Shown piece after piece: positions 11,745-22,453 of a DNA stretch of 64,000 nucleotides. Below the pieces are notes generated by a model. That model did not search any database, was not told where the DNA came from, and was given only the letters and a program-made list of their open reading frames with translations. Source of the DNA: Zymoseptoria tritici IPO323 (taxonomy: Eukaryota > Ascomycota > Dothideomycetes > Mycosphaerellales > Mycosphaerellaceae); contig NC_018211.1 in assembly GCF_000219625.1 (NCBI RefSeq), positions 806,001 through 870,000 of the forward strand, in the 5' to 3' direction. How positions within the stretch are numbered: position 1 is the stretch's first letter; each line of letters begins with the position of its first letter. A program made the position numbers and the translations under genes.

Positions 11745-12364
11745 AAGGGACACTCAGTGCTCTGAGACTGGGGTAATAGGTCGGCTTCAAATGGCGCAAA
11801 CTTACGGGAGTGGGAAACACGACCTTGAGCCTTTGGCCTCGAAGTTTGGCGCTGAAGCCTGAGCGAGATGAATGCTTCATATTGGATGAGGAACAACGGC
11901 AGGTATTGAGCTTCACGCGAGAATCAGGACCATCGCGGCAGTCGTATGAAAAGTCATCAGCTCTGGACTGCTTCAGGCCATTAGCAGTGTGGTAGATGTA
12001 TGCAACGAGATGATCGCATCAGGAGGAAACGAAAGGAGATGAGGTGGAGATGTGATGTGTATCGTACCTGCGTCGTCGCGTGGCGGACACGCCTCTGATC
12101 CTTGCTTGCACTTTCCACCCGTTTCAAGTGCCGCGCCTTCATGTCCTCGTCGCTCTTTCTCTGTCGTGAGTGATCGCTGCTCTAGATCGTCGCCCTTCTT
12201 CCGACGACATCCCGGATCTCATGACCTCCAGAACAACGACATCCACGCGTCTCATCTGCGACATCAACATTCACCGACGTGGAGAACGCGGCCCCACCCG
12301 CAACTCAAAGCACCCCGGCCAAACCTTCTAGCTATCAGCTCGCGATAGGCGATCGCCGACCGTC
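11745..12364. other. intergenic upstream of URC4
   Basis: No gene is supported. The final 200 bases are C-rich with CATC/ACGACATCC runs, consistent with a 5' leader. Confidence 0.5.
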
Positions 12365-13950
12365 ATGGGCTTCTTCTCCCGCAAGAACAAGCAGACCGCC
12401 AACGGAGATTCCACAGCTCACTCCAACAGTCAAGACCCTACCGCAGTACGCACGACTAGCACTCATTCCCTACGACATCCATTCTCCGCAATGCGTACCA
12501 ACAGCGAACCAACGCAAGCTCAAAGCATACCAGATGTCCCGCTGCCCAAAGCTCCGGACCCGAACAAGGACCCTGCGGCATACCTACGCAGCATCTACGC
12601 AGTAAGAGAGAGGAGCAGGCTGGTATTGGACAAGGCGAAGAGGAATCAGCTCAGACATTTCAATGTGGACATGTCCAAGTTCAACGACACGGCACATTAT
12701 GTCGTGTCGATAATCAAGGTACGATGAGCTGGTCAAGCTATACAGCTTCAAGAGATGTGAGCTAACACAGCCCCGTCAACCAGCGAGACTTCGATCCCGA
12801 CTACCATACAATACCACCTCATGGACGATGGCAACACTTTGAAGTTGGCGGCCGACCTCGCATCGATCAGCTCATGCAATCATGGCCGAGCACGGTTGAT
12901 GCCCACGAACGAACACGCCGATTGATCGATCTCTTCCTCGTTTCTGTCCTACTCGATGCTGGCGCTGGTACAAAATGGCAATACAAGTCGAAAGAAAGTG
13001 GGAAGACATTCAAGAGGAGTGAAGGACTGGCTGTGGCTTCTCTAGAGATGTTCAAGACGGGTCTGTTCTCCTCAGATCCTGAACAACCATTCCAAGTGGA
13101 CAGCAAAGCTCTCAAAGCTCTTACGCCAGAGGTCATGGCAAAGGGTCTGCAAGTGACAGACGATAATCCTATTGCTGGTCTGGAAGGAAGGACAAATCTC
13201 CTCATACGACTAGGTGATGCTCTTGTCACTGCTCGTGAGATCTTCGGACCTGAAGCTCGTCCTGGCAGTATGCTCGACTACCTTCTCGGCCACCCTACGA
13301 CACAACATTCTCCCGATCCAATCGTCCCTCTCCCTACACTCTGGGACACCCTCATGAACGGTCTTGTACCTATCTGGCCCGCAACACGCACCACGATCGA
13401 CGGCACACCTCTCGGCGACGCATGGCCCTGCGGCTCAATGCCCTCGCATCCAACTCACCCATGGGAGAACATCGTGCCATTCCACAAGCTCACCCAATGG
13501 CTCACCTACTCCCTCATGGTACCCATGCAAAAGCTATCCCAAATCACATTCGTCGGTGTGGAACTCATGACCGGCCTGCCCGAATACCGCAACGGAGGCC
13601 TCCTCGTCGACACTGGTCTACTGACCCTCAAACCCGACGATGTCGCCCGCGGCATCGAACAATACCACCTCAACGCCACTCGCCAAGGTCAACCATCTAT
13701 CGAAGTCGTGCCTCTGTTCACCGCCGACGACGACGTGATTGTCGAATGGCGAGCTCTCACCGTCGGCTTCCTCGACGAACTCCTCGCTGAGGTCAACCTC
13801 CTCCTTGGCCTGACAGGCGATGACAAACTCAGCTTAGCACAAATGCTCGAAGCGGGAACATGGAAAGGCGGACGAGAGATCGCAGAGGTTTCACGACCAA
13901 ATACGAAAGAGCCGCCGATCATGATCTTGTCCGACGGCACGGTGTTCTAG
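12365..13950 (+). CDS. URC4: DUF1688 protein, uracil catabolism protein 4 (Urc4-like)
   Basis: A 506-residue DUF1688 protein. In the yeast Lachancea kluyveri, URC4 is needed to use uracil as a nitrogen source by the URC pathway; the precise reaction of the DUF1688 protein is not settled as far as I know. Exon 1 (12365-12718) encodes a Ser/Thr-rich start, then AYLRSIYAVRERSRLVLD and FNVDMSKFNDTAHYVV. A 65-bp phase-0 intron (12719-12783) leads into exon 2, which has IPPHGRWQHFEVGGRPRID, the Arg/Asp-rich helix region LIDLFLVSVLLDAGAG, and NLLIRLGDALVTAREIFG. The C-terminus ends with SDGTVF, which I recall as the usual end of this family. No other URC gene is adjacent. The frame stays open past the stop codon (see 13951-14304). 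Confidence 0.88.
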
Positions 13951-14304
13951 TTGAGCAGCTTGGCATTCGACTGGGATCCGCCGATTGAGGGAGAAAATGC
14001 GAGTAGAGTCCTCGAAGAGCGGAGGAGGACGGTGGATGGGGAGGTGCTGGGCAAGAGGGGAGAGCGGAGAAGAGGAAGCGATCTTACCGCATTGCTGGCT
14101 GGAGTCGGGCTCGGTGGACTGAGAGGGCCCGGGGCGAGTCTTGGAGGGTATCCGGTGGGAAGTCACCCGCTCAGAGCGCATCCTGTGGAGAAGAGTGCTG
14201 CTGGTACGCCTCCGATCAATTTGAGGAGGAGCAGTATTGCGGGTACGAGCTTTTATTCTTTTGCTGAGGAGGTGGGGAAGGATGAGGCTCGGTGGGATGC
14301 GTGA
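13951..14304 (+). other. in-frame open extension after the URC4 stop codon
   Basis: Immediately after the TAG of URC4 (13948-13950) the same frame stays open for 117 codons, to TGA at 14302-14304. It begins TTG, so it cannot start by itself, and it has strong G/C bias at third positions like coding DNA. The peptide would be basic and Gly/Arg/Ser-rich (GKRGERRRGSDLTALLAG) with no known domain. It may be a C-terminal tail reached by readthrough or by an unseen splice, a tail cut off by a recent stop mutation, or GC-rich 3' UTR that is open by chance. Confidence 0.35.
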
Positions 14305-14744
14305 ATGAGCGGGATGGCTATGAGGCATGACTGCATGGTCGAGGCAAGTCAATGCATATGCATTGATAGGAGAGTACTGAAGACGGGAGGAGTAATGAGC
14401 AAAGGAAGCAAGGGAAACGACAGATATTCATGAATAGACGCATGGCATATATCCTTCCACAACATATTCCACGGCGATTCATCTTCTCATGTCGTTGTTG
14501 CTCAGCTCCAAGTGAAACTCTGAAGTACTACGCCTACTACTTCTGATAGTGGCGTGGAGGCTGTGGACATGTCTCTCTTCGACTTCACGAAAGTGTACCG
14601 TCAACATTCCGTACTTCAGAAAGGTAACAAGACTGAATTTATACACATGTTCCCCCTCCAGCGTTTGCTGGCACTCCCTTGGGTCCTGATGTACCATCTC
14701 TCTTCATCCTCCTCCCTCATCTCCTCCCTCATTTCCCCATCCAC

Positions 14745-15442
14745 CTACAAGAAAGCCAACCCCAACGCACTCGCAACACTCAACCCCACAACCGTCCACC
14801 CCGTCGTCTGCACCTGCTTATTCGTAATCATACTCGCCGTATCCCACACCAAATGCCTCACTCCATTCAACGAATGAAACGTCACCGGCAACGCCAAAAT
14901 CGTCTTGGTCAAGACCTGCAACAGGACCGGCCAGGCGCCGAAAGAGGCCGCGAGGGCGGCGGACTCGAGGTGCCAACCTAGAGATGGCGCGGCGAGGTAG
15001 AGGAGTCCGAAGGCGTAGAAGGCTCCCGAGGCGGCGACGCCCGTGACGCGGTTGAGGGCCGAGAGGTACCAGGTTATTTGCGGTTTGTAGATTGCGAGGT
15101 GGGGCGCGACGGGGCGGTTGAGGCGTTGTTTGGCGAGGATTTCGTTGCGGGCGTGGGATTCGGAGACGGCGGCTGCTGTTACTTGGCTGTTGGAGGGATG
15201 TGAGTGGGGGATGGAGAGAGGAGGAGGTGGGAGGATAGATGGTCTTACCGGCGCTGCTGTTGGAAGGAGTTGTTGCCGAGGGCGATGGCGGCGGGGGTTG
15301 CGAAGCGGAGGGTGGAGGGTTGGAGGGCTACTGTTGGAGGTTGGAGTGGTTAGTGACTAGGACGATAGCAGCGGAGGGTGGAGGGACGGTAAGAAGACGT
15401 ACACCGCCGAAGCGACTGCTGGGTGAGCTTCTGTGCCAACAT
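14745..15442 (-). CDS. SDHC: Succinate dehydrogenase cytochrome b560 subunit (complex II subunit C)
   Basis: A 187-residue mitochondrial inner-membrane subunit that anchors succinate dehydrogenase and helps bind ubiquinone and haem. Three exons: 15442-15403, 15330-15249 and 15186-14745, with introns of 72 and 62 bp bearing GTACGT/GTAAGA donors and ACAG ends. The start MLAQKLTQQSLRR and following Arg/Ser residues form a mitochondrial targeting peptide. Family motifs are RPVAPHLAIYKPQITWYLSA, LNRVTGV and FHSLNGVRHLVWD, with three hydrophobic spans. H145 of FHSLNG matches the haem-ligand position. Numbering matches Zymoseptoria tritici SdhC at the sites known for SDHI fungicide resistance, and T79, W80, N86 and H152 are all the sensitive-type residues. 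Identification is secure. Confidence 0.96.
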
Positions 15443-16772
15443 CGTGAGACGCGATGTGCCGGAGCGGAGAGTGGAGGGGTGGTGGATGCGGTGGTGGTGG
15501 TGATGTCGACGAAAGAGACAATGGCAGGTCAGGTCTCCAGGATCACAGGACAGGATGATGCCGAGATCTCCCGGTAATAATCGGACCTCTTACTGGTCGA
15601 GATAATAACCGAGGAATCACGTGCACGATCAAGACAGTCCGCTCCCGCCAAGCCTTTGGAACATCATCTCGAATTCTGTTTCAGCTTCTCTCCCTCTCCT
15701 CTTCTTCTTCTTCCTTTCAGAAATCTTCCCACTCTCCGTCTGGATCTCTTCGGATCATGAAGGCACGGCGCAAGCATTCGACCGGTCGGGCGTCTTGCTC
15801 GGCCAAACGAATTGCACAATACGGATGTTTCGAGACCAACCTTGCCAGGCCCGTCGTTAATCGCACCTCCGATGATTTGAATCTATGCTTCGTGGTGTTT
15901 CATATCAGGGCTACATCCTTTCTCCTTTCCTATACAATCCCCCCGTCTATTTCCCAGCGACACGAGATCTCATTCGTCGAGTTGATTCGTCCATTGCCGT
16001 GTCGCTTTCGGCATTCTGGAACGTTTTGATTTTGATTCCCTGCTGGCGTTTCTGGTAGCGAATTCATCAGCATTGGGTAGAGCATTATGCCTGACCCGCC
16101 CCAGTGAGGCTCTGCTACTCGACACTGCGACGCCACTGAGCAGGCATTTGCTGGATCTGATGAGCTCCTCCACAGTCGTCCGCCCTCATGAAACAGAACA
16201 TTCGCAGCACATGATCTCCTCTGCAACAAGCATCAGATCTCAAGCACCATTTTGCAAAGTCGCACACACTCTTCCAATTCGATCTCGAGCTAGAACTACG
16301 CCTGTGCGTTATCACGGCAATCGCTCTTCTTCGTGGCCTCAACCTGGTCCGAGATACACACTGAGCTCCAGTACGCAGCAGTGGCGTCAAACGCTGACTC
16401 GTCATCGATCCCTATCATGGGTCTCCCATGGTTGTCACGAAACACGACACCTTTGACAGTGGCCTCTTGCGGCAACAGCTTGGACCCAAATCGACCGAAT
16501 TAGCCCCCGCGCAACATGCTACACCCACGTTGCCCTGTAGCCTCGATGGCGTCACACACACAGATCTCTCCTGTTGCTGCTATACTGGGAGATTGTTATT
16601 GTATTGACGTGTCCCAAGTCGAGCTTCATGAGAATAGCTCATCCTGAGCATAAGGACAGACCACCGAGTTGGCCTTGCAATATATATGGTAGGTTACTTT
16701 TCGACGGTCGACTTGGGAGTGTTTTGCCTGCACCACACTCGTTCTGCATAATACATAATACAGCATATCAAG
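15443..16772. other. intergenic between SDHC and a transcription-factor gene (divergent)
   Basis: About 1.3 kb of shared divergent upstream DNA. Only short frames occur, the longest about 90-145 codons on either strand, without motifs. TATA-like sequence (CAATATATATGG) lies near 16677-16688, about 90 bases before the ATG at 16773. Confidence 0.5.
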
Positions 16773-19613
16773 ATGGAGACTGTCTCCTACGTACCGAAGG
16801 ACACGCCGTGGCCGCTGTTGACTGGCAGCCACTACAGCACTTCGCCGCCATTGACGGGCCACTTCAGCACTTCGCCGTTGTTTGAAGACGCGCCTGGCTT
16901 TCCTCAACCTCCAGAACCGAAGAGAGAGAGGAAACCGGAATCCCCAACGATGATGAGCAGTCCGCTGCCGGGCTTCTTCAAGCAGCTGGAGACACTTAAG
17001 GGAAATGTTGGACGGCTGTCGCAGACTTACAGTGTCTCCGACTTCAACAGTCCGGCAACTCATTCGCCTCGAACTTCAATGACCGGGACGCTCACACGAT
17101 CATCAACAACCTTCTCATCAGCACCGAGCTCGCCACCGTCTTCTTTCGTCGCCGAGCTCGACTCCAGCCCACTCGAAGCTCGAAGCCTTTCTCAACCACC
17201 CGCCAGCAGAGCACCTAAACAGAAGTCCCCGCTATCACGACGAAAGCGAGGCGAATCGATCTTCCGACAAGAGGAGTCACCCGAACAGATTGCCGCTTTG
17301 TGGAAGCAATACGTCGACTGCGTTCAGCCACTGCTCAAATTTGTCGACACTTCAACCGTGCAACATCTCTTTTACACCTATGGCCGAGGAGCAAAAGCCG
17401 TCGCGCCGGATGCTGAAGCCCTTCGGTCAGCAATCTGCTTTGCTGCGGCTTCCAGCCTTCGCCGTCCTTCGAGCAACTCCTCTTATCCGTGTCCTATCTC
17501 TGACAGCCTGCTACAAACCCACGCTCAGGGTGTTGAAACCCATCTCGCGGAGGCGAGATTCATGTCGGTCCCTACTGTTATGACTTTGCAAGCCCTCACC
17601 ATCTACCTTACATGCGGCCGGCAGTTCCTCGAGTCGACGTACATTTGGTCTATGACGGCTGTGCTCGTCCGTCTCGCCACAAAGCTCAAATTGCACAAAG
17701 ACCCAGAAACGCAAGGTCTACCTTTCGCCGACCGCGAGTACCGCCGCAGACTCTGGTGGCACATTTGTACCCTGGACACTCTCACCGCGTCGGAGTCGAA
17801 CTGCACCGATCCTATGATCTACGAGCGGCAATGTACCACACGTTTCCCGGAATGGTCGACCGATCCGAACTGCGCCACTTACCTACGGGATATGTTCTAC
17901 TCCATCGTGCGATTTGAGATCACATACTACTCCCGGACGGTGCTCTTCTCAGACGAGTTTACTCAGGACAACACATACCCTCTCCTGCCAACTTCAGGGA
18001 AGCTCTCCATCATCGACTCCCTCTCCCACATCCTGGAAGAGAAATACTTCCGCCGATCTGTGGATCAGTCGTCTTCATCGTATACCTTGACGGTCATGTC
18101 GGCCAAGATTTCCACCGCGGAGCTCAAACTCGCCGTGCTCAAAGCTCCCTACGATGCGCCATCCTCTTCTCCTTCCTCTTCCACCAGCTTGACAGCTCAA
18201 TGCCCGGCTTACAACCCCTCTGAGACCAGCCACCTACTCTCAGCTTGCGTCGACATTCTCGAGGCACTCCGCTTTCTCCGCTCGGACCCATCCCTCTCGC
18301 CGTTCTCCTGGCTATGGCACTCGCCTGCCGATTGGCGTAGCGCAGCAACATGCCTCATCGTGCTTGCAGCTCATCATCGCTCTGTCACGGCATCCTCGTC
18401 CTCTGGCTCATTCCTCGGGTATTCTGCTTCAGTGACATCTTCGGTCAACCGAGCTTGGCTCGCCATCGACTCTTTCTTCGACGCGTGGAAGGACTCCCAC
18501 CGTGAGCCAGCTAGGCAAGAAGAGTGGATGCGACTGAACCACCTGAGGTCAGAAGCTGAGGAGGCCAAGACACAGGCCGCCGAAGCAACAAAGGAGCATG
18601 AGAACAAGAAGACGCTAAGGAAGCTGGAGAAGAGGAGGCAGTCGGCGCCATACACACCTTACTCTGAGACTCCGACTGAAGGTCTGGAGGAGCCAGTAAT
18701 CAGTGAAGCCGTCGCCGCACCCATGCGCGTGTCTTCGCCGATGCAAGTCACCATCCCGAGCAAGGCAACCGACCGGAGAAGCAGTGAGGACAACAAGAAA
18801 GCCTACCGTCTCAGCTCCGCCATGACGCCCATGGTCGACTTCCGCAGGAGCGTCACATGCCTTGACGTCCTGGCACCCAACGACAACAACACAAGCACGC
18901 CAATAAAGCCCACTCCAATCCGACCCAAACTGGAGCCCCGGCCAGCCACCAGCAGCGGCCAAAGCCACCGCCCCTCCCCACTATCCACCTCCATCCCACC
19001 CGTCCCTCACTCGACCACAAACCCGCCAACCCCTGCTACCGCCAACCGCGACTCCACCGCCTCCTCCGGCTCAGACACCACCCCTCCCCTCCCAAGATCC
19101 TCCACCGGCCTCAGCGCAATCGACACAACCCCCCGCATAGTCAGCAACCCCTCCTCCCCCTTCGTCCCTTACCGCGCCTCCGCCGCCCCCAGCGTACCAC
19201 CCAAAACGCCCACAACCCCCAAAACTGGTCCGAGATACTACTCCGCCAGCGAGACATCCCGGCGCGCATCGATGCCGAACAACGGTGCCATGACGCTCGC
19301 GGAAGCACTCAACTCCACCAACCCGACGACGAATCCCGCACCGGGTACGATGGGTTTGACGACGACTGTGACGGCGGGGAGTTCGAAAGATAACAACAAC
19401 AACAGTAATGACAGCAAAGAAAAAGAGAAGGATAAAGACAGCAAGAAAGAAAAGAGAAAATCGCGACGGCATAGTATTTGGCAGCCGTTTTTGCCGGCGG
19501 AGAAGAGTTTTTCGCTGTTGCCGCCGCCGAAGACGGGGACGGGTACGACGGCGAGGAAGGATAATGAGGAATTGCATTTTGGGGAGAAGGGGTGGGGTGG
19601 TTTCGAATTTTGA
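16773..19613 (+). CDS. Fungal-specific transcription factor middle-domain protein lacking a zinc cluster
   Basis: An intronless 946-residue protein. Residues from about 170 to 600 resemble the fungal transcription factor regulatory domain (Fungal_trans), with EQIAALWKQYVDCVQPLL near the start and the hallmark RRRLWWHICTLDTLTASE followed by CTTRFPEW. The N-terminus is Ser/Pro-rich and holds a short basic patch (PLSRRKRGES), but I find no CX2CX6C zinc cluster or C2H2 finger, so DNA binding is not evident. The C-terminal 350 residues are disordered, Pro/Ser/Thr-rich, with an Asn run and a Lys-rich tract (KEKEKDKDSKKEKRKSRRHS) that could act in nuclear import. It could be a co-regulator, or its DNA-binding exon could have been lost or lie upstream. 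The regulated pathway cannot be inferred. Confidence 0.85.
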   Translation: METVSYVPKDTPWPLLTGSHYSTSPPLTGHFSTSPLFEDAPGFPQPPEPKRERKPESPTMMSSPLPGFFKQLETLKGNVGRLSQTYSVSDFNSPATHSPRTSMTGTLTRSSTTFSSAPSSPPSSFVAELDSSPLEARSLSQPPASRAPKQKSPLSRRKRGESIFRQEESPEQIAALWKQYVDCVQPLLKFVDTSTVQHLFYTYGRGAKAVAPDAEALRSAICFAAASSLRRPSSNSSYPCPISDSLLQTHAQGVETHLAEARFMSVPTVMTLQALTIYLTCGRQFLESTYIWSMTAVLVRLATKLKLHKDPETQGLPFADREYRRRLWWHICTLDTLTASESNCTDPMIYERQCTTRFPEWSTDPNCATYLRDMFYSIVRFEITYYSRTVLFSDEFTQDNTYPLLPTSGKLSIIDSLSHILEEKYFRRSVDQSSSSYTLTVMSAKISTAELKLAVLKAPYDAPSSSPSSSTSLTAQCPAYNPSETSHLLSACVDILEALRFLRSDPSLSPFSWLWHSPADWRSAATCLIVLAAHHRSVTASSSSGSFLGYSASVTSSVNRAWLAIDSFFDAWKDSHREPARQEEWMRLNHLRSEAEEAKTQAAEATKEHENKKTLRKLEKRRQSAPYTPYSETPTEGLEEPVISEAVAAPMRVSSPMQVTIPSKATDRRSSEDNKKAYRLSSAMTPMVDFRRSVTCLDVLAPNDNNTSTPIKPTPIRPKLEPRPATSSGQSHRPSPLSTSIPPVPHSTTNPPTPATANRDSTASSGSDTTPPLPRSSTGLSAIDTTPRIVSNPSSPFVPYRASAAPSVPPKTPTTPKTGPRYYSASETSRRASMPNNGAMTLAEALNSTNPTTNPAPGTMGLTTTVTAGSSKDNNNNSNDSKEKEKDKDSKKEKRKSRRHSIWQPFLPAEKSFSLLPPPKTGTGTTARKDNEELHFGEKGWGGFEF

Positions 19614-19968
19614 GGGGAGAGTGGACGATTGATGAAATGGGAGGAATAATGTGTATAATCAGAGTGGGAAATTGCTCTTCAGCATTCAGGGGCAGGCATT
19701 GATAGATGGAGGCGCAGGAGTGCATAGCGACAGTGACAGATTTGGTATACATAGGTAATACTGTACTACTAGTATATACATAATGCATGTAGCGGCGAAA
19801 GTCGAGCTACATTCTGAATTTTTCCAGACACGTCTTCATCTCCGTGCTGTGCTACGCGTCCAAAACGCTGGCAATCACATCATTGTCACAGTCCGCTGAA
19901 GTTCCGTTGAGAGCGGCTCTTGTTCTCTCTACGACTTGATACAGGGCTATATGCCTTGATAGCCTCCA

Positions 19969-21732
19969 TCACCCCTGCAACTTGGCCTTCTTCGCCTGCC
20001 GCTCCTCCTCCTCACGATCCTCATCCTCCTCAGCATCGGCATAAATCGTCTTCGGCTGCGTCGTCTTCCACGCATTCGTAAACAGCGGATCGTTCTTCGC
20101 TTTATCCGCATACTTCAACAACGCCTCTCTCGGATCCTCGTCTCTCAATGAACTCAATGCAATATTGTTCTTCACGTAGTCAGCATCCGGATTGCCTTTC
20201 GCAAATGGTGTAACAGCGGGAACATGTGGTCGGCGAGGATCTCGACTGCGGCCGGAAGCTGTGAGGCCGACTTCGGGATGACGGGAAGCGTATGATGATC
20301 CTTGGATTGTGGCACCAGAACCGGGTACGATGATGGCGTCGCTAGAAAGGCCGTTGGACATGTCTGTTGTGAATGTCGGGTCGTCGTCGAGGTGACGCTT
20401 CTTTGGCGCGCGGGACATGACAGATTTGGCGCCGAGATTGGAGGTGGTAGGGTTGTAGAGCACGTGCGTCTCGCCGTTGGCGGAGCCGGTGATGATCTGG
20501 TTGAGTGTAGGGTGCCAGATGGCGGTGACAAGGGCGCTGGAGGGCGTGACGGGCGTGACGAGCTCGGGGCGGAGGGTGCCAGGGTTGAGGATGTGGAGAT
20601 GCCCAGTTGCGGAGCCGGTGAGGATGTAGGAGCCGTTCGGAGAGAAAGCGATGGTGGACGTGGGATGTTGCGAGGAAGTGGAGGGGTGGGAGATGGTAGT
20701 GACTGGCGATTTGAACTTTCTGGTATCCCAGAGCTTGACTGTGTCGTCACCTCCTCGGGTCACGACCGATCGCCCATCCGGACTTATGCATAGACCGCTT
20801 GTCCATGTGTCTTTGGTATGTGCGTCGCGGATCTCTCCAGCAGGGCGTGCGTGCGGTCCTTCACCACTCCACATGACCAAGCTGCCGTCCAATGCTGCTG
20901 CGACGAGGAGGTTGTTCCCACCTTGAACAGGCGATCCCCAAGCTACAGCCGTCATTCTTGTCCGGCCTGCTGATCCAGCTGCGCGAGACTTGTGCACGAT
21001 CACCTCCTTTTGCTGCCTCGCATGATTGATGTCCCATATCCGCAGAGTGCTGTCCGTGCCCGCTGTGACGCACATGTTCCTGTCTGTAGGATGCCACGCT
21101 GCCGTCGTGACCTCTGAAACGTGCCCTTTCGTGTTGTGCATGTCTCGCAAGTACATGTCGCCTTTCACGAATTCTGTCAATATCTCTCCATCTCTTGACA
21201 TGATCTTCGCCTGGGGTAGCGCCGTTGCGACCAAGACATGTGCCGGAGAAAGAGGATTGAAGAGCACCTGGTGGACGGGATGTGTCTCGACATTGGCGGA
21301 GCCTTTTGTTGCGGTCGGGTCGACGGATTTGAATGCGCGGATCGTGGTTGGTGTCATGGAGGAGAAGTCGTGAAGTTTAAGAGTGCAGTCCATTGAGCCC
21401 GTGATGAGTCTGCCGCCTGAGGGATCGAGTGTTGCTGCTGTGATGGCTCTGTCGTGTGTCTTGATGATCATTTCGTGTGAGGTTGGAAATTCGTCCTCGT
21501 CGTCGCTGTCATCGTCGTCGTCGTCATTATCATCGTCCGATTTCTCTTCCGCGCTCTTGTGCTCTTCTCCATCGTGATGTTGTCCATTCTGTATGCTGTC
21601 TTGTGCCTGTCTCTTGCTGAGCTGAATCTGCTTCTCTGTGTTCGCCTGTCTCTTCTGTTTTCCGAACGATGAGGTGCCCAAAAACTTATGCAGCTCCTCG
21701 TCTTGCTCAATCTCCGGCTCATGGTCGTCCAT
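19969..21732 (-). CDS. WD40-repeat protein of the WDR70 / gastrulation-defective 1 family
   Basis: A 587-residue WD40 protein from a single exon. The N-terminus contains the ELHKFLGTSSFGKQ block typical of WDR70 and an Asp-rich run encoded by GAC/GAT repeats. Repeat units include TAATLDPSGGRLITGSMDCT, TAAWHPTDRNMCVTAGTDST-LRIWD, GRSVVTRGGDDTVKLWD and IAFSPNGSYILTGSATGH. The C-terminal tail (DPLFTNAWKTTQPKTIYADA) is also family-like. WDR70 homologues act in the nucleus with CUL4-type ubiquitin ligases and are linked to H2B ubiquitination and break repair in fission yeast and human cells. An in-frame GTG lies 27 codons upstream, but the first ATG is at 21732. The small gene to its right ends about 115 bases upstream on the same strand. 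Confidence 0.87.
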   Translation of the reverse strand: MDDHEPEIEQDEELHKFLGTSSFGKQKRQANTEKQIQLSKRQAQDSIQNGQHHDGEEHKSAEEKSDDDNDDDDDDSDDEDEFPTSHEMIIKTHDRAITAATLDPSGGRLITGSMDCTLKLHDFSSMTPTTIRAFKSVDPTATKGSANVETHPVHQVLFNPLSPAHVLVATALPQAKIMSRDGEILTEFVKGDMYLRDMHNTKGHVSEVTTAAWHPTDRNMCVTAGTDSTLRIWDINHARQQKEVIVHKSRAAGSAGRTRMTAVAWGSPVQGGNNLLVAAALDGSLVMWSGEGPHARPAGEIRDAHTKDTWTSGLCISPDGRSVVTRGGDDTVKLWDTRKFKSPVTTISHPSTSSQHPTSTIAFSPNGSYILTGSATGHLHILNPGTLRPELVTPVTPSSALVTAIWHPTLNQIITGSANGETHVLYNPTTSNLGAKSVMSRAPKKRHLDDDPTFTTDMSNGLSSDAIIVPGSGATIQGSSYASRHPEVGLTASGRSRDPRRPHVPAVTPFAKGNPDADYVKNNIALSSLRDEDPREALLKYADKAKNDPLFTNAWKTTQPKTIYADAEEDEDREEEERQAKKAKLQG

Positions 21733-21846
21733 TGTGGAGGTTGGTGCTGCAGCGATACTTCGAGGTCCGGGGGAAAGCTTGTGATCATCGGGTCTTGGCA
21801 ATTCGGACTTCACCTGCTCGTGACTACGACCACGACTGTGGCTAAT

Positions 21847-22453
21847 TCATCGAATTGCGAGAGTGAATTCCTCAAAATTGCTGCAATTGATGAGTGTCAG
21901 TGAGTCTTTTCCAGTCTGTGAAGCTGAAAAGTGAAGTGCCACTTACTCTTCCATTTCAACCTCGTCCTCCGTCTGCTCCTGCGCAGCTTCAAGAGCCCTC
22001 TGTCTTCGAAGTGCCGCTCTGCGGCGCAAGGTCTCGCAGACATAGGCGAATGCATGCGGTAAACTAGGATCGATTTTGCGGAGGCCCCGATACCTCTTGT
22101 CCAGAGTATTTCCTATATGTATGTCAATGAATGGATCTTGTCCGTGCAAGTCCGCGATGCGCCTACCCTTGATGGCAATACGGCGGCCTGTCAGGTGTTA
22201 GAAATAGCTTTCAAGTGAGTCGCGCCATATGCATACCGATTCTGTCAATCCTGGTGCTTTCTACAAGCTGCATCGAGACCTTCACCCAAAAGTTGCGAGC
22301 GCTATAGAACGAGATCTGGTTATTTATTACGGCTTCTACAGCCGCAATGATGCAGGCGTTGACGCCATAGAAACGAGGCTTAACCTCGTCGTCGTCGTAC
22401 TCGCTATCGTCGTCGTGAATAGGGCTTTCGCCCCCGTCGAATTCGTTGTTCAT
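21847..22453 (-). CDS. small acidic protein of unknown function, multi-exon
   Basis: Spliced model: exon 1 22453-22237, a 21-nt micro-exon 22187-22167, exon 3 22112-21947 and a short last exon 21880-21847, giving 145 residues. Introns are 49, 54 and 66 bp with GTATGC, GTAGGC and GTAAGT donors. If the last intron is kept, the GTAAGT itself supplies a TAA stop and the protein has 135 residues ending EDEVEMEE. The N-terminus is very acidic (HDDDSEYDDDEVKPRFYG). A hydrophobic helix follows (ACIIAAVEAVINN), then FYSARNFWVKVSMQLVES, then a basic helix (RRRAALRRQRALEAAQ). I do not recognise the family. Four exons with consistent phase support a real gene. Confidence 0.6.

Noticed and set aside
20302..20793. 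163-codon plus-strand frame
   Set aside because: It is antisense to the WD40 repeats of the WDR70-like gene and mirrors its codon pattern.
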